Positions 36,571-44,806 are shown, counted from the first letter of the stretch. The stretch: 64,000 bases of DNA from Brachybacterium fresconis (GCF_017876515.1 NZ_JAGIOC010000001.1:248001-312000); one strand, 5' to 3'. Made by a program: numbers and translations. Notes: generated by a model not told the origin, from the sequence alone.

Positions 36571-37605
36571 TCAGGGTCGAGAGGGCGGAGCGATGCTGCC
36601 TCGGCGCACGACGACAGTGCCGTCGACGAGGACGGAGCGGCGTGCATCGCCGCCGAGCGCCGCCAGCAACGTGCGGGCCGCGACGGCGCCCCGCACATCG
36701 GCCCCGGTGGAGACGCTGGTCAGCCCGGGGGAGAGGTGCGCGGAGAGCTCACTGTCGTCGAAGCCCGTGACGGAGAGGTCCTCGGGGATGCGCAGCCCGG
36801 AGCTGCGCGCGTAGGAGAGGCCGGCGATCGCCATCACGTCGTTCGCGTAGACGATCGCCGTCGGCCGGTCGTCGCCGTCGAGCAGTGCAGCGGTCGCATC
36901 ACGACCGGAGGCGGCCGTGAAGTCGCCCTCGACGATGCGGTCGGGAAGGAGGCCATGGCGGGTCATCGCGGCCGCGAAGGCGTCCCGGCGCGCTACGGCG
37001 TGGACGTAGCGCAGAGGCCCGGAGACGTGTGCGATGCGGGAGTGGCCGGCCTCGATGAGCAGCTCCACGAGCTCGCCGACGGCGGCGGCGTCCTCGGTGT
37101 AGACCACGGGAGTGCCGACGGGATCATTCTCGTGCGGCGGCTCCGCGCTGAGCATCACGGCGGTCAGTCCCAGCTCGCGGACGAGATTGGGGCGGCGGTC
37201 GCCCTGCTCCACATCGAGCAGGATCACTCCATCGACGCGTCCCGCGGCAAAGCGCTCGTAGGCCGCCGTCTCAGCGTCCTCATCAGCAACGACGTTGAGC
37301 ATCAGACCCATCCCGGCCTCGGCGAGGACGGCCTCGCAGCCGGCGATGAAGCGTGGGAAGAAGGTGTCGGTGGCGATGATCTCCGGTCGCCGTGCAATGA
37401 CGAGACCGATCGTGCTGGTGCGAGAGGTCGCAAGCGCCTGGGCGCTCGAACTCGCGGTCCACCGCAGCGTCTCCGCCGCTGCGAAGATACGGCGACGAGT
37501 CTCCTCCGCCACCGGGCGCTTGCCCGAGTAGGCGAGGGAGACGGTGCCCTTGGAAACACCGGCGGCGTGCGCGACGTCCCCGATGGTGGGTCGTGCACCG
37601 TGCAT
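36571..37605 (-). CDS. LacI-family transcriptional regulator
   Basis: A 344-residue repressor starting at ATG 37605 with GGAGGAGGAAGACC before it. The HTH (TIGDVAHAAGVSKGTVSLAY) occupies residues 7-26, followed by the hinge and a periplasmic-binding-like effector domain (TIGLVIARRPEIIATDTFFP, VDGVILLDVEQGD, SVTGFDDSELSAHLSPGLTS). It is the first gene of the sugar operon and probably controls itself and the operon through the palindromes at 37709-37743. The inducer is likely the imported sugar or a product of GH130. Confidence 0.93.
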   Translation of the reverse strand: MHGARPTIGDVAHAAGVSKGTVSLAYSGKRPVAEETRRRIFAAAETLRWTASSSAQALATSRTSTIGLVIARRPEIIATDTFFPRFIAGCEAVLAEAGMGLMLNVVADEDAETAAYERFAAGRVDGVILLDVEQGDRRPNLVRELGLTAVMLSAEPPHENDPVGTPVVYTEDAAAVGELVELLIEAGHSRIAHVSGPLRYVHAVARRDAFAAAMTRHGLLPDRIVEGDFTAASGRDATAALLDGDDRPTAIVYANDVMAIAGLSYARSSGLRIPEDLSVTGFDDSELSAHLSPGLTSVSTGADVRGAVAARTLLAALGGDARRSVLVDGTVVVRRGSIAPPSRP

Positions 37606-37708
37606 GGTCTTCCTCCTCCGGGCGGGGTGAGCGTGGTCGGATCAAGCCCGGCCGCGTCGAGCGCAGACTCCGCGGATGCGCGTTCTCCCGACGGCCGTTA
37701 GCAATGTG

Positions 37709-37743
37709 CAAACCGGTTTCGTGCGAGATAGTCAAACCGGTTC
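37709..37743. promoter_or_regulatory. Two LacI-type palindromic operators
   Basis: CAAACCGGTTT (37709-37719) and CAAACCGGTTCG (37733-37743) are near-perfect copies of a palindrome centred on CCGG, spaced 24 bases apart centre to centre. They lie about 110 bases upstream of the lacI start. The A/T-flanked central CG core is the standard form for LacI-family sites, so autoregulation of the operon is likely. Confidence 0.78.
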
Positions 37744-37810
37744 GCTGGTGTCTGTCAAGCCCCGTCGGCCAGGTGGTCCACGGCTTCGGGCCGACTCGGA
37801 CGAACTGGGT

Positions 37811-38353
37811 TCAGAAGTCGTACTCGTCGACGGCATCGACCGGCTCGTTGGAGACTTCGGCAGGCTTACCGGACTGGTCGGTGTCGGTCTCCTTGGCCTT
37901 GGCCTTCTTGCCGCGTTTGGCCGGTGCGGGTCGCTCGTCCTCATCCTCGGGCTCGGGTCCGTCCTCCGGCTCCGGGCCGTCGTCGGGCTCATCGGCCTCG
38001 TCGGGGGTCTCGCCGAGGTCGCGACGAATCAACGCGATCACCGCATCCAGCCGCTCAGCCTGCTCCTCGATCTCTTCCCGCTGGACGACCAGGCGCTCCA
38101 GCCGCATCCGGGCGGCCTCGTCCTTTCCCTCGGCGGCGGTGGTGCCGGCGACGACGCGGGTGTTGCACGGGTAGGGCACGCGGACGCTCTCGGCGCTGTA
38201 GGACAGGTCCTCGCCGTCCCCGGCGGCTTGGTCCAGGGCCTCCAGTCGCAGGCGGGTGCATTCGGCGCAGGTGACGTCGACGTCGTAGCCGTTCTCATGG
38301 GCGAGGGCGTGGGGGCCGTGCAGCTTGCGGACGGACTCGATCAGGGAAGCCAT
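37811..38353 (-). CDS. Uncharacterised mobile-element protein with acidic tail
   Basis: A 180-residue cytosolic protein starting at ATG 38353 after GGAGAAGGAACCC. It has a CxxC pair (VTCAECTRLRLEALDQ), a central coiled-coil-like helix (MRLERLVVQREEIEEQAERL), then a long Asp/Glu/Pro-rich tail and a Lys-rich patch (KRGKKAKAKE). It closes a gene series transcribed with the FtsK-type ATPase. No family recognised; the composition is typical of plasmid accessory proteins. Confidence 0.6.
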   Translation of the reverse strand: MASLIESVRKLHGPHALAHENGYDVDVTCAECTRLRLEALDQAAGDGEDLSYSAESVRVPYPCNTRVVAGTTAAEGKDEAARMRLERLVVQREEIEEQAERLDAVIALIRRDLGETPDEADEPDDGPEPEDGPEPEDEDERPAPAKRGKKAKAKETDTDQSGKPAEVSNEPVDAVDEYDF

Positions 38354-38444
38354 GGGTTCCTTCTCCTCGTGCGGGTAGGGGGTTCGGCGGGGCAGTGGGC
38401 GAACCGGGCCCGCGGCAGGACGACACCGCCGCGGTGGTGGCGGG

Positions 38445-39200
38445 TCAGGGCAGGATGGTGATGGCGATCGCGACGGCGACGTACAGGGTCAACGCGCCGC
38501 ACAGGACCCATTCGCGGGCGCTTCCGGCGTTGCCGAGGATCGGCACGGCGATGTCCCCGTCGGCGTGCCACAGCGCCGACTCGACCCGCTTGGAGGGCTT
38601 CAGCACGAGCGGCCAGGTGGGGAACGGGATGCCGTCGGTGGTGACGAGGTCGCCGAGCAGATGCACCAGCGCCCCCAGGCCGATCGCCACCGGCAGCCAG
38701 ATCGACGTCTCCGGGGCGGCAACAGCGGTCAGCAGTCCGCAGCCGGTCCCGACGAGCCAGGGCGTCAGGCCGCCGCGGACGAGTTTCATCGCGCGCACGG
38801 CGATGGCGCACAGCACGGTCACCACGATCACCGCCCCGACCTGGACCTGACCGACCACGGGCGCATGCCAGCTCCAGTTCACACCGGTGGCCACGGCGCC
38901 GAGCAGGGTGAAGGCGACCACGGCCAGCAGAGTGTGGGTGGCGCCGCGGTGACCGGCGGCCGAGGAGACCGCGGACGTGGCCAGCTTCGAGACGGCGCCG
39001 GCGGAGCGGGCGATGGTCGCGGATGGGTGGTCGATGTCCGGCAACAGCGCCGCACCGGCCGCGACCACGGTCCCGGCCAGCACCTCCGGCCCGGTCAGGT
39101 CCAGCACCCCGGCGCCGAGGGCACGGTCGCCGATGCTGGCGGAGCCGGTCAGAGCCAGCCATGCCGCCGCCCCACTGATCGCGTGATGCCCGCCCATCAT
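38445..39200 (-). CDS. YdjM-like (DUF457) metal-dependent membrane hydrolase
   Basis: A 251-residue membrane protein starting at ATG 39200 (MMGGHHAISGAAAWLALTGS). It has an N-terminal HH, then AALLPDIDHPSATIARSAGA, AGHRGATHTLLAVVAF and ALVHLLGDLVTTDGIPFPTW. These histidines and aspartates lie in the pattern of YdjM/LexA-regulated DUF457 proteins, which are zinc-dependent and sit in the membrane with six or seven helices. Members occur on mobile elements and chromosomes. Substrate is unknown. Confidence 0.8.
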   Translation of the reverse strand: MMGGHHAISGAAAWLALTGSASIGDRALGAGVLDLTGPEVLAGTVVAAGAALLPDIDHPSATIARSAGAVSKLATSAVSSAAGHRGATHTLLAVVAFTLLGAVATGVNWSWHAPVVGQVQVGAVIVVTVLCAIAVRAMKLVRGGLTPWLVGTGCGLLTAVAAPETSIWLPVAIGLGALVHLLGDLVTTDGIPFPTWPLVLKPSKRVESALWHADGDIAVPILGNAGSAREWVLCGALTLYVAVAIAITILP

Positions 39201-39277
39201 GTTGATCACCCTCCAGACGCCCGGGATCTCCGGCCTCGCCGTGGCAAGTGGGCGGAGACCCGCGCTGGTGGGACGAG

Positions 39278-39664
39278 TCAGCTGGGGGAAGGGCCGGCGT
39301 GGAGCTTGCCGGCGTGCAGCAGTGCCAGGCGTTTGTCGAGTAGCCGTTCGAGTTCGGCGTCGGTGCGGTGGTCGCGGACGTGCTCCCAGTGGGATTTGCG
39401 TGGCGGGGTCTTCGAGGCCACGGGCAGGCTGATCAGCTCGGCGGATTCGTCGGGTTCGACGGTGCATTCGGCGCCGGCGCGGCACCGGCGGCATGGCCAC
39501 AGCTGCGGGATCGGTGCCTGTGCGTGCAGTCGTGCGGTGGTGGTCAGTTCGCACTGGCCGCACAGGTACTCGACGATCCGGGGTGCCAGTGGCACCACCC
39601 GGTCGGGGTTCTCGCTGGTCACCGCCCGGTGCGGCATCGTCCCGGTCAGCGTCGCGGCCGGCAT
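39278..39664 (-). CDS. RbpA-family RNA polymerase-binding protein (paralogue on the mobile module)
   Basis: This 128-residue protein starts at ATG 39664, one base overlapping the preceding stop. The central part LAPRIVEYLCGQCELTTTAR, then PIPQLWPCRRCRAGAECT, forms the RbpA zinc domain. PRKSHWEHVRDHRTDAELER corresponds to the sigma-interacting region, and the final LLDKRLALLHAGK matches RbpA. RbpA binds RNA polymerase and sigma factors and stimulates open-complex formation in actinobacteria. A chromosomal copy is expected elsewhere; this one travels with conjugation genes and could bias host transcription. Confidence 0.8.
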   Translation of the reverse strand: MPAATLTGTMPHRAVTSENPDRVVPLAPRIVEYLCGQCELTTTARLHAQAPIPQLWPCRRCRAGAECTVEPDESAELISLPVASKTPPRKSHWEHVRDHRTDAELERLLDKRLALLHAGKLHAGPSPS

Positions 39665-40155
39665 CAGGACATCGCCAGATCGTCGTGCTCGAGCACCTCG
39701 ATGATGCCCAGCCCCTGCAGTGAATCCAGCATGGCGACGTCGTCGATGGGGTCGACCCAGGCGACGTTGCCGATGGGCTGGTCCCGGTCGGTGTACGGGG
39801 CGAACAGCGACGTGACCAGCACCAGCGGCACCCGATGCTGCCAGCGCACCCCGGGGTGGGCGGTCTCCCGCTCGGCCAGCAGCGTCGTCCAGGTGTCCTC
39901 GTCTGTGGTCTCGTCGAGATCACCGGCGGCGACGGCGGCGGCCACGATCGATTCCTGCACGGCGGTGGCGATGATGATCGCGTGCTCCAACCGCATCAGG
40001 AACAACAGCTCCGGGTCCTGTTCGTCCAGGTACTGGGGTCCGATGACGGCGGCCAGCAGCTCGTCGTTGCGGTCGGCGGCCACCTCGCGGTCGCCGATGC
40101 GGATGGAGAAGGCTCCCTCGCCCGGCTCTGTCTGGTCCGTGTTGGGGATGCTCAT
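39664..40155 (-). CDS. Uncharacterised protein of the conjugative module
   Basis: A 163-residue acidic protein starting at ATG 40155 (MSIPNTDQTEPGEGAFSIRI), with ACAAGGAAGC upstream. It is mostly helical in the middle (LLFLMRLEHAIIIATAVQES) with no signal or membrane segment; the end reads IIEVLEHDDLAMS. It overlaps the RbpA paralogue by one base, so the two are co-translated. I do not recognise a family. It lies downstream of the nested-hairpin region. Confidence 0.62.
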   Translation of the reverse strand: MSIPNTDQTEPGEGAFSIRIGDREVAADRNDELLAAVIGPQYLDEQDPELLFLMRLEHAIIIATAVQESIVAAAVAAGDLDETTDEDTWTTLLAERETAHPGVRWQHRVPLVLVTSLFAPYTDRDQPIGNVAWVDPIDDVAMLDSLQGLGIIEVLEHDDLAMS

Positions 40156-40178
40156 GACGCTTCCTTGTCCGGTGGGTG

Positions 40179-40305
40179 GTAGGGCACTGCGACAAGTGGG
40201 CGGGGAAACCCGGATCGGACCAGACAGGCGGGGAGCAGTCGCCGAGAACCGCTCCCCGCCTGGCAGGAGTGCCCTACACCCTGCACCCCGGGAAAGTGGG
40301 CGGGG
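40179..40305. promoter_or_regulatory. Nested inverted and direct repeats between transfer genes (terminator or cis site)
   Basis: An outer inverted repeat GTAGGGCACT (40179-40188) / AGTGCCCTAC (40268-40277) encloses a strong inner hairpin (40225-40262). AAGTGGGCGGGG occurs twice as a direct repeat (40194-40205 and 40294-40305). A further copy of AAGTGGGCGG lies near 39245 in another spacer of the module. The layout is more elaborate than a plain terminator and resembles protein-binding cis sites such as transfer origins; that role is inferred. Confidence 0.55.
40225..40262 (-). terminator. Strong hairpin after the FtsK/TraB-type gene
   Basis: CAGGCGGGGAGC (40225-40236) and GCTCCCCGCCTG (40251-40262) form a 12-base perfect GC-rich stem with a 14-base loop. 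It lies downstream of the transfer ATPase stop (40323) in its direction of transcription. No T run follows, common for terminators in high-GC actinobacteria. Confidence 0.6.
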
Positions 40306-40322
40306 CCGGTCGACCGTGAAGG

Positions 40323-42050
40323 TCAGGTGGTGTTCTTCGCGGCCCGTGCCGCCGCCGCGGCACCGCGCAGCTCGGTCCCGTCTTCGGCGTAGACCCGGTC
40401 CGAGTCGGCCTTCGGAGTCCGGCGGCCGTTCCATGGGTCGTCGTCTGAGAGCTGTCCGGGCCCGTGGTCGAGGTCGTCCATGCCGGTGTGTTCGGCGATC
40501 TCGGCCCGGGTGGGCTCTGGCCGGGTGGTGCGCCGCAGGTCGGTGTTCTGCTCGAGGTGGGTCGTGAACTCGGCGGGGGTGGCGAAGTAGCCCTTGAACA
40601 CCTGGGAGGGCTGACCCTCGGTCTCGGACACGCCGACGCCCTTGGACACCCCTGCGGTGGTGGCGACGTTGTCGGGCACCTCGGCGACGGCATCGGGGGC
40701 GGCGAAGGCGTTGGACCGCTGGTTGTCCGAGGCGTTCGGTCCCATCAGGAACCGGTTGCCGCAGGCGGCCTTCAGCGCGGTCGAGACCCCCGTTTTGGTG
40801 TTGCCCAGCTGAGTGGCCACGAACATGTGCACGCCGACGAACCGCATCTGAAGGGCGATCTTCTGGATGAACGTGGCGATCATGTCCTTGTAGCCGTTGG
40901 TGGTCTCGGCCTCGATCCGCATCGGATGGTCCTTCGGCAGCGCCTTGGGGACCCGCTCTTCGGTCATCAGCCCGGTGTACTCGTCGGCGATCAGCACCAG
41001 CGGCCGGAAGGACGGGTCGTCGGTGATCGACAGCCAGTTGTTGATCCCGCGCTTCTTGAGCACGGCGGCACGGCGCTTGCCCTCGGCGTAGACCATCGAG
41101 CAGGTCGCGACCATCGCCTCGTAGGACTCACACCCCCAACCGCCGTCGCGCACGTAGGGCTTGATCCACTCGAAGTCCACGCTCTTGTCGGGGGTATCGA
41201 CGATGGCGAGCTCGGCACCAGCCTGAAGCATCCAGTAGGCGAACGCGTTGATGTTCACGCCCTTGCCGGACATCGGCAGGCCCTGCAGCAGTGTGTGCGA
41301 GGCGCTGGCCAGATCCAGGCGGTACTCCGGCCCGGTCTCCTCGCCGGGGCGGCCCAGGGCCAGGCCGATCGGGGCCCGGGCCCATGCCGTCTCGCCAGGG
41401 GAGGTGAAGGTGGGGATCTGGCGGTCGAACGGGTACGGGATCGTCGCGGCGAACGTGGGCGGCTCGGCGGGGATGATCTCGGCACGCAGGGACTTGGGGT
41501 CGATGTCGACGTACCAGCCGGGGGCGCCGACGACGTCCTCGGCGATCTCGGTGAGTTTCTCGTCGTGCTTGGAGGGGACGTAGCGGGTCGGGAGGTCGAG
41601 GACGAACCCACCGTCCGTGCGGGCCGCCGCCTGGACGAGCCACGGCTTGACCGACAAGACGTTGGCCACGGCCCCGCGGCAGCGGACCACGTCCGGGTCG
41701 AGCTGTTCGAGCACGGCGTTGTTCAGGTGCGGCTCGAAGCGGGTCATGGTGTAGCCGGGGTGCTGGTTCTCCAGCCTCGTCGCCTCCCTCTCGCCGTCGG
41801 AGGGCTTCGCGCCGGTGCGCAAGCTGGCGATCAGCCTCGTGGTGCCCTTCTCGGCGGCGACCTCGGTCACGGCCCGGGTGCGTTCGAGGGTGACCTGCTG
41901 GCTGTCGGGGTCGAATCCGACCACGCGGAACCCGGCGCCGGCGGCCTCGGAGATCTTCGATTCGACGGCGGTGACGTGGGCGTCGTTGTGCGGGTCGAAC
42001 CCGGGGACCTTGTGGCGGGTGCGCTGGACCTGGGCGGGGGTGGCGTTCAC
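40323..42050 (-). CDS. FtsK/SpoIIIE-type DNA translocase of conjugation (TraB-like)
   Basis: Start at GTG 42050 (VNATPAQVQRTRHKVPGFDP), overlapping the previous stop as GTGA; 575 residues. The P-loop is LLQGLPMSGKGVNIN (residues 254-268), followed by Walker B PLVLIADEYTGLM and RFVGVHMFVATQLGN. No membrane helix is evident, unlike FtsK. Single FtsK-type translocases of this form move double-stranded DNA between mycelia or cells in actinomycete plasmids and integrative elements. The gene therefore marks 37811-42958 as part of such an element. Confidence 0.85.
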   Translation of the reverse strand: MNATPAQVQRTRHKVPGFDPHNDAHVTAVESKISEAAGAGFRVVGFDPDSQQVTLERTRAVTEVAAEKGTTRLIASLRTGAKPSDGEREATRLENQHPGYTMTRFEPHLNNAVLEQLDPDVVRCRGAVANVLSVKPWLVQAAARTDGGFVLDLPTRYVPSKHDEKLTEIAEDVVGAPGWYVDIDPKSLRAEIIPAEPPTFAATIPYPFDRQIPTFTSPGETAWARAPIGLALGRPGEETGPEYRLDLASASHTLLQGLPMSGKGVNINAFAYWMLQAGAELAIVDTPDKSVDFEWIKPYVRDGGWGCESYEAMVATCSMVYAEGKRRAAVLKKRGINNWLSITDDPSFRPLVLIADEYTGLMTEERVPKALPKDHPMRIEAETTNGYKDMIATFIQKIALQMRFVGVHMFVATQLGNTKTGVSTALKAACGNRFLMGPNASDNQRSNAFAAPDAVAEVPDNVATTAGVSKGVGVSETEGQPSQVFKGYFATPAEFTTHLEQNTDLRRTTRPEPTRAEIAEHTGMDDLDHGPGQLSDDDPWNGRRTPKADSDRVYAEDGTELRGAAAAARAAKNTT

Positions 42051-42958
42051 GCGTTCTCCTTCGCGGTCTGGTCGGGCTCGAAGCTGGCGATCACCTCGTC
42101 CAGGACCGGGGCGTAGGTCAGCCACAGCCCTTGGGCGATCTCGCTCACCTGCGGGATGATCTCGGCGACCAGGCGGGTCCCGTCGGCGCCGGGACGGTCG
42201 GCCTGGCGGTGCAGATGGGCCAGGAGCGCGGAGACCTCGTCCTGGGAGGTGAAGCGGGTGCGGGCGACGGCCAGCAGGGAGCGCACCGCCCGGGCCGGGT
42301 CCGTGGTGCCCAGCGCTTCCAGCTCGCCGTCGGTGACCATCTGGCACAGCGCCACGGTGTCGACCGCCGACAGCGCCATGGAGGCCTTGTCGAAGCTCTC
42401 GACAAGTGCCAGGGCGGCGATGGAGGCCCAGTCCGAACCCTCCTGGCTCTCGGGGACGAACACGCCGGTGAGGTCGATGGCGTCGAGGTCGGCGTCATCG
42501 GCTCCGGCCCACCAGACGGCGATGCGGTCCTGGGTGGCTTCGTCGTCGGCGTCGAGGTCGTACAGCGCCAGCACGTCCAGCCATCCGCCGGTGTCGATGT
42601 CGTACAGCCCCGAGCCCCACATCTCGAACGCGATCCGCAGCGCCCAGGCATCGTCGGATTCGACCGTGGTGGCCTCCTCGCCGGTGTCGACCTCGAGGCG
42701 TTCGCGCAGCGGCTCGGGAAGCCACATGAACGGGTACCGCAGCGCGTCCGGCCGCACCCCGGCCGCGCCGCGCAGCGGTGCGCCGTCGAGGTAGCGCGGC
42801 AGCGGGAACGCCACCGCGGGGGAGGTGATGATCCGCTCGTCGGGCATGCCCAGCACGTCGCGGGCGAGGCCGATCCGCAGCACCTGCGGCACGGTCCGCT
42901 CAGGCAGGGTGGGGCTCTCTCCGGGCTGGAGCAGATAGCGGGCTCGTCGGGTGTGCAT
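42047..42958 (-). CDS. Uncharacterised protein upstream of the conjugative translocase
   Basis: Start at ATG 42958 (MHTRRARYLLQPGESPTLPE), placed by GGAAGGACCCC; an earlier GTG at 42994 is less well supported. A 303-residue acidic soluble protein, helical towards the C-terminus (MALSAVDTVALCQMVTDGEL), without recognisable motif. It is coupled to the translocase by GTGA overlap, so probably a transfer accessory. Its promoter should lie in the AT-rich repeat region upstream. Confidence 0.65.
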   Translation of the reverse strand: MHTRRARYLLQPGESPTLPERTVPQVLRIGLARDVLGMPDERIITSPAVAFPLPRYLDGAPLRGAAGVRPDALRYPFMWLPEPLRERLEVDTGEEATTVESDDAWALRIAFEMWGSGLYDIDTGGWLDVLALYDLDADDEATQDRIAVWWAGADDADLDAIDLTGVFVPESQEGSDWASIAALALVESFDKASMALSAVDTVALCQMVTDGELEALGTTDPARAVRSLLAVARTRFTSQDEVSALLAHLHRQADRPGADGTRLVAEIIPQVSEIAQGLWLTYAPVLDEVIASFEPDQTAKENA

Positions 42959-43309
42959 CAGGGGTCCTTCCGGATCGAGTGCTCGTACACCCACCCATAT
43001 GCGAAGGATCCCTCAGCGCCGGTGCGTCCGGGGCTCGTCGGCCGATATCCAACATCGCACGACAGCCCGTTTGTGCAGGTCGGACTGGGTTTTTGGAGTC
43101 GAGCGCCAACAGAGCGCGCACAGTGCGCACCCCATGAACCTGCAGGTCACGAGGCAAAATCCAACATATCCAACATATATAACTATATCTCTTATGGAGA
43201 TTGAGATGTGTGTGTGTAAGGGGGTATCTCCCAGATCCCCTATATGTATAGGGTTCCGCGGGGACATGTTGGATATGTTGGATTTCGTGCTCCGACCTGC
43301 AGGTTTACC
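42959..43309. other. Intergenic AT-rich control region of the conjugative module
   Basis: This 351-base region has no gene. It holds the ribosome binding site and probably the promoter for 42047-42958, the iteron-like repeats described at 43045-43285 and an A+T-rich core (CATATATAACTATATCTC) that stands out in the GC-rich surroundings. It is cut at 43310 by an ISL3 element, so a replication or regulatory gene that may once have lain to the right is missing. Confidence 0.6.
43045..43285. repeat. ATCCAACAT iteron-like repeats
   Basis: The motif ATATCCAACAT occurs at 43045-43055. A double copy AATCCAACATATCCAACATA lies at 43158-43177, and its inverted double copy ACATGTTGGATATGTTGGAT at 43264-43283. 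The two double copies form a large inverted repeat around an AT-rich centre. Such arrangements are typical of initiator or repressor binding sites in plasmid origins and of transfer operators. No initiator gene is present next to it now. Confidence 0.7.
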
Positions 43310-43360
43310 GGCTCTTCCCGGTTCGTGGTGATGGGGAGCGTCGCGTCGTTGGCGTAGAAC

Positions 43361-43422
43361 GGCTCGTGGTCCTGCTGTGATGGGTGTTGTCAAGACATCC
43401 ACATTCCAGAGGACCACGAGCC
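43361..43422 (+). promoter_or_regulatory. Leader hairpin of the ISL3 transposase, copy 2
   Basis: GGCTCGTGGTCCT (43361-43373) pairs with AGGACCACGAGCC (43410-43422), a 13-base perfect stem ending one base before the GTG start at 43424. It is the same arrangement as at 23929-23990 although the loops differ in sequence. This conservation suggests a real RNA structure limiting translation from readthrough transcripts. Confidence 0.6.
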
Positions 43423-43423
43423 T

Positions 43424-44710
43424 GTGCACGAGAATACTGGTTCGCAGCGGGATGCTGCGAGCACGATCTTCAACCTGCCCAACTACCGCGTCATCGATGC
43501 CGTCGACCTGCCCGATGGCAGCCGGCGGGTGGTGATCGCCTCGACCGTCCCGCCGGGCTGTCCGTCCTGCGGGGCGCTCGCGACGCAGGTCCACTCCCGC
43601 CGGATGCAGCAAGTCAGGGACGTTCCCGTCGCCGGGGCGACGGTGGTGGTGTGGGCCAAGCGGCGCTGGTTCTGTCTCGAGCCGGCCTGCGCCCGGGGCA
43701 CGTTCGCTGAGGCCACCGAGCAGATCCCCCGATACGCCCGCTCGACCACCAGGCTGCGCGATCAAGTCGTCTCGGCCGTGATCACCTCCGGCCGGGCAGC
43801 TTCCGAGGTCGCCCGGGCCCACGGCGTCTCGTGGTGGCTGGTCCAGGCCGCCCTCAGCGCCGCTGCCGTGGTCCTGACCGACGTCGAGAAGACGTGCGTG
43901 ACCCGGCTGGGCATCGATGAGCACCGCTACCGGTCAGTGCGCTGGTTCCGCACCGATCAGGGCTCCTGGAGGCGGTTCGAGCCGTGGATGACGACACTGG
44001 TCGACCTGGCCACCGGGCAGGTCCTGGGCATCGTCGACGGCCGCGACAGCGCCACCGTCGGGGACTGGCTCGCCCAGCGCTCCGAGGCCTGGCGGGAGCG
44101 GATCGAGATCGTCGCGATCGACCCCTCGGCCGCGTTCCGCAAAGCACTACGGACCTACCTGCCCCGCGCCGCGGTCTCGGTCGACAAGTTCCACCTCGTA
44201 AAGCTCGGCAACGACATGGTCACCACCATCAGGCAGCGCCTGGCCCGCACCCACCGCGGTCGCCGGGGCCGCAAGGACGACCCGGCCTGGGCCCACCGGA
44301 TGCTGCTGCTACGCGGCGGCGACACCCTCACCCCGCGAGCCTGGGAGCGGCTCGAGGACGTGTTCCGCACCGATGACCCCACCGACGAGCTCTCCGCCGC
44401 CTGGGGCATCAAGGAGCAACTCCGCCGCCTGCTGGCCACCGACACCCTCGCCCAGGCCTGGGACGAACGGATGCGGATGGGCTACTTCGCCCAGATCGCG
44501 AACATGCCCGAGGCGACAAAGCTCTACGACACCGTCGTGGCCTGGTGGGACGCGATCGAGGTCCTCATCGTCACCGGCGCGACCACCGCCCGCGTCGAGG
44601 CCGCGAACACCGGCATCAAGAACATCAAACGCACCGGCCGCGGATTCCGCAACGCGGAGAACTACCGGATGCGTATCCTGCTGACCAGCGCCGCGAGAAC
44701 CGTAGCGTGA
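43424..44710 (+). CDS. ISL3-family transposase
   Basis: A 428-residue protein starting at GTG 43424 (MHENTGSQRDAASTIFNLPN). It has the N-terminal zinc-finger-like motif (GCPSCGALATQVHSRRMQQV, with CLEPACARGTF), HTH, and a DDE-type core with TRLGIDEHRYRSVRWFRTDQ, IEIVAIDPSAAFRKALRTYL and the Glu region TTARVEAANTGIKNIKRTGR. Full length for the family, without internal stops. It is clearly similar to but not identical with the truncated copy at 23992. Confidence 0.93.
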   Translation: MHENTGSQRDAASTIFNLPNYRVIDAVDLPDGSRRVVIASTVPPGCPSCGALATQVHSRRMQQVRDVPVAGATVVVWAKRRWFCLEPACARGTFAEATEQIPRYARSTTRLRDQVVSAVITSGRAASEVARAHGVSWWLVQAALSAAAVVLTDVEKTCVTRLGIDEHRYRSVRWFRTDQGSWRRFEPWMTTLVDLATGQVLGIVDGRDSATVGDWLAQRSEAWRERIEIVAIDPSAAFRKALRTYLPRAAVSVDKFHLVKLGNDMVTTIRQRLARTHRGRRGRKDDPAWAHRMLLLRGGDTLTPRAWERLEDVFRTDDPTDELSAAWGIKEQLRRLLATDTLAQAWDERMRMGYFAQIANMPEATKLYDTVVAWWDAIEVLIVTGATTARVEAANTGIKNIKRTGRGFRNAENYRMRILLTSAARTVA

Positions 44711-44806
44711 ACACCCTCCACAGCAGGGTCATTCACCACGAACCGCGAAGAGCCATTTATCCTGACCAGCCGATCCCAGATCAGCCAGAGCCAGACTCAC
44801 AGATCG

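Larger units (their letters stand above)
43310..44754 (+). mobile_element. ISL3-family element, copy 2 (complete)
   Basis: A 1445-base element. The left repeat GGCTCTTCCCGGTTCGTGG begins at 43310; the right end, read on the other strand, is GGCTCTTCGCGGTTCGTGG. The eight-base flanks (GGTTTACC and ATTTATCC) are not the same, so no target duplication is left, suggesting rearrangement after insertion. It separates the conjugative module from an older ISL3 remnant. Confidence 0.9.

Noticed and set aside
40464..42116. Plus-strand frame of 550 codons
   Set aside because: Antisense of the TraB-like translocase; no ribosome binding site or recognisable motif.
43302..44762. Eight-base target duplication of the complete ISL3 element
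   Set aside because: The flanks GGTTTACC and ATTTATCC share only part of their bases; I do not accept it as a duplication.
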